Position numbers and translations under genes: made by a program
NCBI GenBank assembly: GCA_963556145.1
Contig: OY744466.1
Span: forward strand, 4,774,001 to 4,838,000
DNA from: Hygrocybe punicea
Taxonomy: Eukaryota; Basidiomycota; Agaricomycetes; Agaricales; Hygrophoraceae
Direction of reading: 5' to 3'
DNA: 64,000 bases
In this document: in pieces, positions 47,770 to 58,536 of the stretch
How positions within the stretch are numbered: position 1 is the first letter of the stretch
Layout of the letters: each line of letters starts with the position of its first letter
Notes under the pieces: model-generated
The model's database searches: none
What the model was told of the DNA's origin: nothing
Seen by the model: the letters and a program-made list of their open reading frames with translations, nothing else

Positions 47770-49126
47770 TTACTCATAGCATGCAACTGTATGAAACCGT
47801 GATACTCGGTCCATCTTCCACTGATTGGCAAACAGGAGGCTCTCAAGCTCATTCCAAACATCTTCATCAGCCCTCTCATCACACCAGCAAGGGACATACA
47901 CAGACTGGTTTTGATTGAATCCCACCTGGTGGCAGCACAGGTTGTGCAGATGCATGCAGATCTCTAAGAGATCTGCCCGCTTGTCTGCATGTTTGACCTT
48001 GGGAGGAATGCGAAGCCTGCCGAAGGAGCCTTGGAGAGATCGGTTGCCCCACTCAGCAGTTTGCCTGTATGAGAGCAACTGCCAATCAAAGGTCATCTTT
48101 TCTTGGACCTCATCAGGAGTGCCCAGAATGTAGCTGCCAGACTTGAGTGGCGCATGAATGTGTCCATCAATCTGGGTGGTACCATGTGGAAAAGCAGTAT
48201 CTGCGATGAGGTAAAAACCAGGGGGTGTCCGAGTGCGGAGCTTCTCGTAGATCTGCCAGGCAACACGTGAGTTGTGCCAGCTGCCAGGGGCATTCACGTG
48301 AGCTGCGATGATGGGACCTACTCAGAAAAAATCAGCTCACTGTGTGGGACAGTCTGAGGAATCACTGACCACTCAATGTTCAGACCAAGACGGAGCTTAT
48401 GAAGTGTTTGGACAGCCATCCTTTATAGGTAGCATTCTCGATGTCAATGTCCTCTGATGTCTGCACCAGTAGATTGAGGCCATCAATACTGGCAAATGCA
48501 CCTGTAAGAAGTGGATGGTGCTGGCATACAAGGTCATTGTGGGCCTGGAATGCTGCTGGGTTGCTGAACCAGGAGATATGTGTGTCACGAAGGGACTGGA
48601 GGGTCTCGAGGAGAATGTTCATAGCAAAGAAAAGATAGCAAGAGATGGTTGTTGGGATGAGTGTGAAAATTTGCTGAAGACTGAGCTCACGCATCGTCAA
48701 GTTGAGGTAGTGGAGGACCAGACCCAAGGCACCCTCGGCATCAAGTGAGTGTCGACCGCAGCGGGAAGGGCCACCAGGATTGGTATCATTGCGAGGAATG
48801 GGAGTGTCTTCCCATGCCTGGCCAAACCCATTGGCAACAATCCAATCGAAGGTGGTGATGTCAAAACCCATCGTTGTGATGTATGCCTGGTCACTTTGAC
48901 TGCGGCGCAACTGCGTCCATGCAGTGTTTGCATGGGGGTTGGGCAGGAGCTGTGGGCGACAGAGGTAAAGTCGGCTGCGGTTTTGAATGCATGATCGGAC
49001 CAATCGTGCCTCTTCTGCACCGGTGTACAGGACACTGATGGCTATGGCAAGCTGGGACTGACTTTCATCCTTAAAATCGTCAGCATCTGTGTCTTGTTTG
49101 AGCTGGAGGTAAAAGGTTTGCTCCAT
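47770..49126 (-). pseudogene. PIF/Harbinger-like DDE transposase (DDE_Tnp_4 type), probably interrupted
   Basis: Two frames: 49126-48380 (MEQTFYLQLKQDTDADDFKD...) and 48297-47770 (begins before VNAPGSWHNSRVAWQIYEKL). Catalytic acids: Asp in FASIDGLNLLV, Asp in YLIADTAFPHG, and Glu in RQTAEWGNRSLQGSF, that is, a complete DDE set with family-like flanks (ENATYKGWLSKHFISSVLV). The frames are separated by about 80 nt; a GT-AG intron drawn there does not restore phase cleanly and a TGA follows SSVLV, so a small lesion is likely. It is convergent with the SANT-like gene, the usual two-gene arrangement of PIF/Harbinger elements. Terminal inverted repeats were not found by eye. Confidence 0.75.
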
Positions 49127-50535
49127 GCTCTAAAATAATTATAATAAATTACATGTAATATGCTACGGGGTGCACGAGAAATTAGCTTATCTCAATAGAC
49201 CCCTGGCCTTGCTACCGGTAAGGTGGCATTTTATTGCAGAAGATAAAATAATCGTTACAGGAAGTCAACCAGTCTTTGAACATCTTTCTTTTCTTGTAAT
49301 TTTTATCATATCTTTATTATACATTTTGAAGAAATATACCAAAAATATGCACTACATATCTTAATGTTTTCTGCAAATGACATGTTAAAATAATATGGAT
49401 TAATTTCCAAACAATTTCATGATATTTTTATTAGAAATATTATGGCTTGCATCCAGTGTGTACCAGAAAATCAGCTATGATGTTAAAATTGCAGCTATTT
49501 GACTCTACAAACACCAGCTTCTCAGCTTAGATGACATACTAGATTGTTGTGGAGTCTCTGAAAGAAGATGGTATTGCATCTTGAAACTCTGGTGACACAC
49601 TGGCAATGTTGTGTCCCCTCAAAAGAGCCTGGCCACCTTCGCCTCCTCAACTACAATGACTAGTGGGGTGTGGCCATTGAGCCCTTTCAGTGTATCTTTC
49701 CCATGATACATGGGTCAGCTGAGATGGACAATTCCCACTCCAAGTGGGCCAGCCAAACTCAGCCAACCAATATCTTTCTCCAGGGCAGATGGCTTGGCCA
49801 AGGGGTCCATGTTCTGGCGGACATGAGTTGGCCGAAGCAGATGGATATATTGGCTGGCCATGGAATATAGATTGGCCGACCAGTGTGGGTATTTTGGCTG
49901 GCCATGAAAGGTGGATTGGCCGACCAGCCTGGGTATTTGGGCTAGCCATGGAACATGGTTTGGCCGATGGCCCTGGGTATTTTGGCTGGCCATGGAACAT
50001 GGGTTGGCCGATGGGTCTGGGTATTTTGGCTGGTCATGGAACATGGATTGGCCGACGGGTCTGGGTATTTTGGCTGGCCATGGAACATGGGTTGGCAGAT
50101 GGCCCTGGGTATTTTGGCTGGCCATGGAACATGGGTTGGCCGACCGCCCTGGGTATGTCGGTTGGCCATGGAACAGTGTTGCCACACATGCAACAGGTGG
50201 TTTATATCTGTTCATTCCGGCATCTCTGAACATACCCACCTTACATCTTTGCAATCTTACACATTACATCTTTGCACTCTTACCCACCACTTGCCATGTT
50301 CCACCAATTTCGTACTTGCTCCTCTATCCCTTTGTTCTGGAATTTATCAATATTCACAATTCATCATATTCTACTAATCACATCCTAGGCAAACTTGCAA
50401 TCCCTTATGTCATCTATTTGTAATCCACATTGCTGTACATCACGTGATTTCTCATCACATCATGTTAAACACGAGGCATTATTCCTTTGTTCCAGACAAC
50501 GACATCTGCCTTCATTCTCCTCACTATTTGCCTAC
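49127..50535. other. intergenic with minisatellite
   Basis: From 49127 to about 49650 there is AT-rich sequence with no gene. From 49740 to 50184 lies a minisatellite, and 50185-50535 is a probable promoter region of the gene that follows. Long open frames across the minisatellite on both strands are products of the repeat. Confidence 0.6.
49852..50184 (+). repeat. 44-bp minisatellite, about 7.5 units
   Basis: The unit GGCTGGCCATGGAACATGGG-TTGGCCGATGG-CCTGGGTATTTT begins at 49852, 49896, 49940 and so on. Variants differ at 2-8 positions (GACCAGTGT, GATGGCCCT, GACGGGTCT). A more degenerate unit precedes it (about 49806-49851). TGGCCA palindromes occur in every unit. 44 is not a multiple of three, so it is not a coding repeat. 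Confidence 0.93.
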
Positions 50536-52410
50536 ATGAAGTGGATCACCCCAGAATTTACTAAGATCCTCGAAGACGGTTATCCCGATTTTAGGAGATC
50601 AACTGGTGAAGATCGTATTCACGTCCTGAAAGGAATCAGGAAACGTTTAAAACAATCGGCACAACAAACCAACACACCATGGCCCCCAAATATGCAAAAG
50701 GTCTGTATATTCTAATACTACCCTTCAGATCAACCTAACGGCATTATACCATGATTTCAGAAAATTCAAACTTGGTACCACAATCATTGGTCAAAATTGG
50801 AGAGCGACATGGAGGATGCTCCAAAATATATAAGGAAGTGGAATGCAAGGTTGGTTACCAGAGAAAAAATGACCAAGGAAATCGATGCTAGGACGGTGGA
50901 GCTGTCTGGTGAAACCGGAGGAAAGCCAGGCTACATCAAGTACTATGGCAAAGCCTGGAGTGATATTTATGGTTCCTTGATGGAAGAGAAAAAACAAGAA
51001 TTTGAAGCTCTTGCAGAGGCCTGGAACCAGCAAGGTCCAACCCTGGAAGTCAAAAGACAGTACTAATCATCTTCTTTAGCCTGCATGATGCTAATCTTGT
51101 ACCTTATCCAGCCCAGCAGCAAAAGATTTTGGTAAGACAGCGATGAAGTTTATGAAGGACATAGATGAGCAGATGGGAGTGAAAATATTTATGTTGGTTG
51201 GATATGAAGATGAAGATGGGACTGTGACCAAAGGAAAGTGTGTTGATTCCTGCTTGGTGTCAATCACGTACTTATCTTTACTTCCTGTGAGGTTTGAGAC
51301 ACCGGCCCCAGTACACAAGAAGTTCATCGGCGTCTTCAAAAATAACGGGGATGACATTTGGACCAAATGGGATGAACATTTGGGTTCCCTTTTTAATCAT
51401 GACGGTACAATCAGCCATTGTTCCATATGTCCTATGTAATGTGTTCCAGAGGAATCCAATGGAGTGGAGACTGACAGTGAAGACAACGATGGCGGTCCAA
51501 TGACCAGATACGACAAAAGCCTGCCATTCAAGCTTGAGATTGATGAGGACGGTTTTCCTATGGTACCCAATGTTACAAATATGTCATTGGTCGACATAAG
51601 AAACATGTTTAGATCACTGGTCACCATGTCCTATTGTACGTACTTCGGCGTTGGCCAAGCTTACTGTACTCATATTCATATGAAGGTCGGATGTGCAACA
51701 ACAGCATCGTCGCTGTTCCATGGGGCAAAATTGGACAAAATCAAAACCAATACATGGAGGACAACTAAAGGAACCGTGGAAAATGAAACTCGATGAACTT
51801 TGGATGGTCCACCAATTTTGGTTGCAACGGCAGAAACTCGGTGAAAAACCCTTCCGATTTAAAACCGTCCTGAAGACCAACCAGAGAGCACCAAATGCAT
51901 TCGTGCAAAAAAAGAAGAAGTTCCATGCTGCTGCTGCTTTGGCCAGGACTGATCGTTCGGTGCCGTCAAACTCCAGTAGGGAAACCACATCTATCCCAGC
52001 AGAATCAAGCGCTATGGGAGCCTGTAGATCCAAATTGAATGTTCCACCATTAAAGAAAGTCCACCCCAAGAAGAAAACGCAAAATGCTGCCAATTCCAGG
52101 AAGGGCAAGCAAAAAGCAGTCAGTAGCGAAGAGGGCGACGATAGTTGGAGTGACGAGAGTACAAGTAGTGGTAGCCTTGATGGGCATGGTGGTGACAGCG
52201 AGATGGATGACAATACATCGACGTTAAAGCTTCTGTGGACGAAAAAGAAAACAGAGAGACAAGTGAAGCAAAAGGAGCAAGCAGAACGGTTACTGGCACA
52301 GGAACAAGAGGTGACAACAGAGTTACAAGAAGTACAAGAGCGGGAGAGGCGAGAGGCCCAGATGAGGGAGGCACGAAAGGCCCAGGAGGAGGCCAGGAAG
52401 AAACAGGTAT
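50536..52410 (+). CDS. unknown multi-exon gene with basic, coiled-coil C-terminus
   Basis: Exon 1, 50536-50700, starts MKWITPEFTKILEDGYPDFR. Exon 2 from 50761 reads KIQTWYHNHWSKLESDMEDA and YIKYYGKAWSDIYGSLMEE. Later segments are AKDFGKTAMKFMKDIDEQMG, ETPAPVHKKFIGVFKNNGDD, SLPFKLEIDEDGFPMV, then a lysine-rich region (KKVHPKKKTQNAANSRKGKQ) and an RE/QE-rich coiled coil to 52410. A short helical 'TWYHNH' segment after a basic tail suggests nucleic-acid binding. I have seen this architecture in transposon-associated basidiomycete genes but cannot name a family. Two exon junctions (near 51030 and 51400) remain ambiguous. The C-terminal coding repeat runs on beyond the stop (52390-52700), suggesting that a longer protein was truncated. 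Confidence 0.55.
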
Positions 52411-52700
52411 GAGAAGCCCAGGAGAGGGAGGCAAGAGAGGTGCGGGAGAGGCAGGAAAGGGAGGCACGAGAGGCTCAGGAGAGGGGAGCATGAAAGGCCC
52501 GGGAAGAGGCCAGGAAGAAACAGATATGAGAAGCCCAGGAGAGGGAGGCAAGAGAGGCATGGGAGAGGCAGGAAAGGGAGGCACAAGAGGCTCAGGAGAG
52601 GGGAGCATGAAAGGCCTGGGAAGAGGCCAGGAAGAAACAGGTATGAGAAGCCCAGGAGAGGGAGGCACGTGAGAGGGAGGAAAGGGAGGCATGAGAAGCG
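52390..52700 (+). repeat. 117-bp (39-codon) tandem coding repeat with C-to-T stops
   Basis: AGGCCAGGAAGAAACAG recurs at 52390, 52507 and 52624, a 117-bp period. In the frame of the preceding gene, each unit reads EAQEREAREVRERQEREARE-type coiled coil. TGA stops occur exactly where CGA (Arg) is expected (CAG-GTA-TGA-GAA and GGA-GCA-TGA-AAG). On the minus strand the same DNA gives proline/serine-rich open frames, which are shadows. Confidence 0.85.
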
Positions 52701-53187
52701 CGGGACAGGGAGGAAAAAGAAACACAGGACAGGGATGTTCAACAACAACGACGCCCAGGGAAGTTGGACAGCTCAAGAAATGCCGGTAAAAATGCCAGGT
52801 AAAGCTGTCCTGTTTCAAAGGTGGGGATGCTGCTCACAATTTACATTACCAACAGCGGTCAACCTTTGCGACAATCTACATGTTGCAAATAAGCTTCATG
52901 TATTGAACAAATAACAAATATATATATAGTATTATGTGTCAAAACATGCCAAAGTGACATGTCATGTATGCCACGGCCCCCAACGTGACATAACAACTTG
53001 AGACTCATACCTATTAATAGTTCGGTGCTTATGAAGAATACATTCAACATTTGGCAGAGAAGGCAGATGAGGCATTGCGATGTCAGGAATATACATGAGT
53101 AGGAAGCAGTAGGACGATCCTCCTGGCTATTTACGATGGCGTTTCAGGTCTGTGAAAGGTGTTGGTAAATCTGTGTGAATGATGATA

Positions 53188-56107
53188 TCAGTGTATATAC
53201 ATGCTGATGAGGCAATTTATGGTACCTGGGTCTTCCCTCCAATGATGTTTCACAGGGGGTGTGGGGGGACGGGGTGATCCAGCGAAATCACTATACACTG
53301 CTTCACTGCCAGATGAGATGTCCATTTGATCGTCATCCTCTCCCTCCTCACTGTCCACACTCTGGTCATTTGACTTCCCCACCTTCTCAGTTGGTTCCTC
53401 CTCCTCTTCGTCCTCCTCCTGTGCCCCATCCCCATCCACCTCGTCCTCCTCCTCCTGCACCTCCCCCTCCTCCTCCTCCTCCCCCTCCTCCTGCAGCTCC
53501 CCCTCCTCCCCACCCTTCTTCTCTTGCTGCTTTCCCTTGTCACTGTCCACATCTTCCTCATTTGACATATCCAGCGGCCCAATCAGACTGTCCTCATACC
53601 ACCAAGCTCCGTCATTTGAATTTCCTACCTGCTCAGGTGGATCCTCCTCATCCTCCTCATCCTCCTCATCCAGGCCAGCCACATCCATTTCTTCTCCCGC
53701 ATCTTCCCCAGCCATGTCGGCTGAATTTCCCACCGTTACAGGTGGATCCTCTTCCCTCTCAGCATCGACAGCCATGTCGTTTGAACATCCAACCATTGGA
53801 GGTGGATGCTGGTTCTCCTCGATCACCACGTCCTCCACACCTGCATCCACTGAATTTCCCACCTTCCTAAATGGATCATCCACCTCTTCCTCACCATCGG
53901 TGCCCTTCCCTTTGTCGTGCTCATTGTCTTTCCCCTTGTCCCGTGTATCTGTGTTATCCTGTACCTCACCTTCACTGGTAGTTGCATTGACTAGCAGAAT
54001 TGGATGAGGTGGAAAATCTAAGCATTCAACAAGAATGGGACTGATGGGTTCTTCCGGACGGGTCTGAATGTGTATTTTTGGGCCGGTCCAGAAGAATTCC
54101 GATGGTGGGGTCTGAAGAAGCTCATTCAGCTTTGGCACCAAATCTGGCCAATCATTTTGAAAATGTCGGTGGACCGCTGACTCAATGGCTTTCACTGTGC
54201 AATGTGCTGGTGCCATCACAACCCCATCCTTGTCCCATTTATACCCAACAATTGCAGCAGATAGTTCCAAAAGACTTCATTGGAAAATGTAAGAGGGGCT
54301 GATCCAGTGGTCTTCCATGAAGACAACAAAATGTTCCACAAACCAGATTTGGAAACATCTATATCTGCATCGTGCAATATTCTGTTCCTCATGAATTTCA
54401 GCCGATATGGTATGGTTGTAGGACATCCTGTTGATGATATCAGCAAGCTCAATCAGGTTTCCCACAATCACAAGGTCGAGGAAGCCGTCTTCGGTTTCGA
54501 TCTTGGGCATATGAGACTTGGTGAAGACAGTAGCTGTGCAGTGAGCATTTTAATCTTCCAGAGTTTGTAAACATCGCCCAAAGTAGCTCACATGATGATT
54601 TGTGGTTGCCCGTGAAGTACTCAATCCACATGGTGAGAAGTCAGCAGAGAAATGTACATGTCACATTATGCTCCGTGTTTGTGATGGTATGACTCATCAC
54701 GAAAGTATGGATAATCCCATAACAGGTATCCCATATAGTTGACGTCGCATAGAGATGATGCCCATTGACAATGGAGTGCGAGGATATAATGCGGGGTGCA
54801 CAGCCTCATGTAACTGTGTGTTTCAGTACACATCTCAGTGGTCACAGATATATTCCCACTTACAGCATGGAACCCTTGGTGAGCAGTAATCCTTCTGCTT
54901 CCCACAAGCCTTTCCCACTATGTTTTCTCAGCTCCCACTCCTGAGGATAGGCCTTGTTAGTTCCAAGATTGCCAGCCTTGCGATCCCATTCAGCATCCCT
55001 TCGAGGCCTCACGAGGACCCAGTACTTTGCGCCAGTCCTGACAATAACCACCGTGCCAAAGCCATCATTGTCTATGTGTGTCCAAGAAATGGCACGAGCT
55101 GTTGCTGCCATTCCCCAAGCCAAATCGTCGTTTAAAGGCTGCTCGTGGATAAACCTCGGTTGGCCCCGGGTTTCGTGCCAAGCAACCTCAGATGATGACA
55201 GGGACCTTTTCATGAATAGACAGGTAAATGACGTGTTTGATCTTCGAAACAAGGTTGCTCACCGAAATTTTGGAGGTGGGTCCAACGTCATATGACCCAT
55301 GGGAAGGTCAAGGAAATTGAAAACCCTTTCATTGTCAGGGTCAAGTGCAACCTGATATAATGTTTTCAATGTGCCAGGTTTGTTCATATTCTTGATGTTA
55401 GGCACCAATCGCAATTCAGCAACTAACAAAGGCACTTTAGTCGCTATGCCCAGACATCACTCCAGAAACAGACCTTGCACTGAATGAATGGATGACAAAG
55501 ACCCCAATGTCTCCAAACCTTCCCTATCAAACTCCACTGTTTCTACAGGGGAATTGAGCACGAGGATGTGACAATGACGAAAGATTCCTTGAATTGTTGC
55601 AGCATCCATTGACTTGAAGATGTTCCATTCCACCACGAACACACATGATGCATGAGGATCATACATTTTTTCTCTTGCACTAGGCAGCCGATGTGGAGGA
55701 ACCCCATCAACGTAACTGGATCAGATCATTTCATATGTTTCCCACAACAATGCATGTTCCACTTTTGCCTGTATCGTGCTTACCAGTTAACAATCAAACG
55801 GTACAAAATCAGACATCAACATACAACGACGGATGGTGAATGGTGCACATGCTCAACGGGTTCGTGTACAGTGTCACCATCATACATCGTGAGATGAAAA
55901 CCCTCTGATGCTTGCTTTATGAATCATCAGTAGGGTGGCAAGTCATCGAACAACAAAAGACACACAATGGGTGCTGGATGGCTGAGCAAATCAGGTTCCC
56001 CATAATCCTATCAAAATATTCATTCATGACAAATGAGACGGTCTTGAATCACTGACATCTCTGGTAAGGCTGATGATCACGTTCACTTTCTCTGGCGCTT
56101 TCTTATA

Positions 56108-56139
<32 letters not shown>

Positions 56140-58175
56140 CATCTTCATCCTCGGGATCATCATGTTTCTTGGACTTGGGATAACTTCTTATCGACCAGCG
56201 AGTGGATCTTTTCTTCCTCCGATATGACCTCCCCGGCGCGACCACGACTTTCTCTTCCTTCTGGACTTTCTCTGCCTTCTGCTTCTCCTTGCCTTTCGAA
56301 GAGTCCCGCGGACCTTGTCCAACATTTTGGTCTGGCTTCAGGTCAACATAGAGCTCTGTCCATGTGAAGCAAGCTCCTTCAATGGTCCACCCCTCTTCTT
56401 CTTGTTAATTTTCAATTGAAGTGGTTCATCATCGCTGGAAAGAGGGTTGCCCGACGAAGGCTTGTCATTCTCGGCACTTTTTCCCTGCAGGCCTTTTTCT
56501 GCCTTAGGGTCTACTGGAACATTTTGTTTCGGTGCGACCATAAGCTGACTAGCAGAGTTGGTCAGGTCCTCCACTTCCTTATCTTGCAACATCTGTTGTC
56601 AGTCCCAGTGATAAATGTAGAGACGGGCAGCGTATCTTACTGTCAAAACAAAACCAACTAAAGTCCTGTTCTGTTCCTTGGACGCTGTCCTCCAACAAAT
56701 CATATTCTTGGAGGAATACATTCAGCTCCTGCATCGCCAAAGATCCTAAACATATTCTTGTAATGGCCCTCCAAAGCGCCCTCTCTGTTTGAGCAAGGAA
56801 TGGAGGCCTTTCATTCCCCAAGGCAAACGTGATCTTTTCCTTACGTCAACTACATCCAAGCTGGCACAAATAATGGACTCACTGCCATGAGAGATGGCCG
56901 TGCATGAGCTTCATGATTGAAACGTCGTGGGAGAAGAGTAATTATGGGTGACAGTGTGAGGCTTAGGTGGAATAGATTTCTCATCCAATCATACATTAAA
57001 CCTCCGAAAGACTTGGTGGTGAGGGAATTGACAAATGAGTCTTGCAACGGTAGATCAACACTCTTGGCCGTCCTGAAACCATGTGGATTATTTATTTGCA
57101 GCAGGTGTAATGTGATTGTAACGCAATCCCAACCTCTGTAGCTTCTCCACCCATGATGTAAAGTCACTGTCTACATATGAGTTGCCCTGTTTTTGTACAA
57201 AGTCTGACACACATAGAACATAGAACATACATCACATACCTGGCCAAACCAAGTGAATGAGAATGCCAGAAGCTCTAGATTGAGGAGGATCTGGTTGACA
57301 TTGGAGGATTCGAGGTTGACAGATGCATGGTAAAGGATCTAGAGGCTCATTTCTACTTCTTTTTGGGCTGGTGTCAAGTGTGCTGGGAGAGCGACTGCAA
57401 AGATCGGGATGGTGTCCATACTGGACACCAATTTCTGCGGCACTGCCATGGCTGAAACACCCACCACTTCTTGATCTTGTTGTGTGATTAATAGACTTTT
57501 GCATGTCATACGAAGCTTTGTGATCGGCTTACTCCAGTCTCTGAGAAATTTGTAGAGCTTCGAGATGGTGTGCAAACGTCACCTCAAAATGCCTTCTAAA
57601 ATGTGAATGGTCAACTCACCTTGGTCAACTTCTCGCTCATCTGTGGTTTCGCTGATCTCCGAATTACTTTGAAACTTGGATGATGGGGCAGCCCAACAGC
57701 ATCCATGAGCTTATCTAGCAGGGTATAGTGAAGGATTGAGTGAGCCGCTACGAGGAGGTCATTCCGGTACACAGTAGTCCACCTTGCCACATCACGCATC
57801 GCAGAGCCATCAGCAGAGAGGTATTCTTGGATGATTTGGCCTTTACGTGAGATTTCACCTGTGGGATTCACATAATCCAATTGCTTTGCCAGGGCCTAGC
57901 AGACAAGTTGACTGTCAATGTTACAAGGTGGGAGATTTGACGCACCATCACAGCCAAGGTGGACGGCGTGTTTCCAAGAGCAGACTGATTGCCAATTAAG
58001 GTTATGATAGCCTTCTCAAGTGAATCTTCAGCAAGAGGTGTGCCATTCACCCACGGGAAGTCCTGGAACATATTCATGCTTCGGAAATCACTGCCAGACA
58101 TGACAGAGGCATGTAGAGAAGTGATTGATGGCGAAGAGGTGCTTGCTGATGAGGACATTGGCAAAATGTTCAATT
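53188..58175 (-). CDS. large JmjC-domain protein with acidic repeat tail
   Basis: A multi-exon gene assembled from same-strand segments in order: start MSSSASTSSPSITSLHASVM (58155-58175), DFPWVNGTPLAEDSLEKAII, LDYVNPTGEISRKGQIIQEY, DMQ-like helical parts near 57.5 kb, a lysine/acid-rich linker (56.1-56.6 kb), CVFVVEWNIFKSMDAATIQG (55.65 kb), VFNFLDLPMGHMTLDPPPKF, and the JmjC core: AWGMAATARAISWTHIDNDG with the Fe-binding HxD (about 55080), GTVVIVRTGAKYWVLVRP, then MRLCTPHYILAL with the distal His (about 54810). After it come DGFLDLVIVGNLIELADIIN, RCRYRCFQIWF, and an acidic tail with repeated VGNS(N/A/V)D units. JmjC enzymes are Fe(II)/2-oxoglutarate oxygenases acting mainly on histones. Exact exons were not resolved. 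Confidence 0.62.
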
Positions 58176-58194
58176 TGAGTGTATCTGAGAGCAA

Positions 58195-58536
58195 TTTAAG
58201 AGAGGCTGAGACTAGATGGTAAAGGTGCAGAAGGTAAAAAAAAATGACGTGTCAACTGTGATCACGTGTGCCAGTGTGACCACATCACGTGAATTGCCTG
58301 GTAAGTACACACTTAAGTACACATTTCGAATTGACAGAGTTGTCAATGTACAGCCAGGGAAATTCTCCGGACACTGTCTAGATATTTGTCAGCTGAAACT
58401 CATAGGTCTTCATCATCTGTGAATGAGGATAATGAGATTTAGTTCCACACAGAGGTTTCTGACAACAGTTGTACAAAGCATGCAGCGGTAGCTGTTGTAC
58501 TTTCACGTTAGGATGATATCTCCCTTGGCACTATAG
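58195..58536. other. intergenic stretch between the two oxygenase genes
   Basis: About 340 bp between the stop of the TET/JBP gene and the start of the JmjC gene, both on the minus strand. It contains no gene and should include the JmjC promoter. TCACGTG-type boxes (58281-58290) are visible. Confidence 0.5.

Noticed and set aside
49852..50184. Possible CRISPR array
   Set aside because: Units are contiguous 44-bp repeats without unique spacers, in a eukaryotic genome.
49647..50423. Long open frames on both strands (WPWNMGWP-type and HVPWPAKIP-type repeats)
   Set aside because: Products of the 44-bp minisatellite; the period is not a multiple of three and no start context or domain is present.
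52120..52818. Minus-strand proline/serine-rich frame of 232 aa
   Set aside because: Antisense shadow of the Arg/Glu-rich 117-bp coding repeat.
53259..53870. Plus-strand Pro/Ser/His-rich frames over the JmjC tail
   Set aside because: Antisense shadows of Glu/Asp-rich coding sequence; composition only, no motif.
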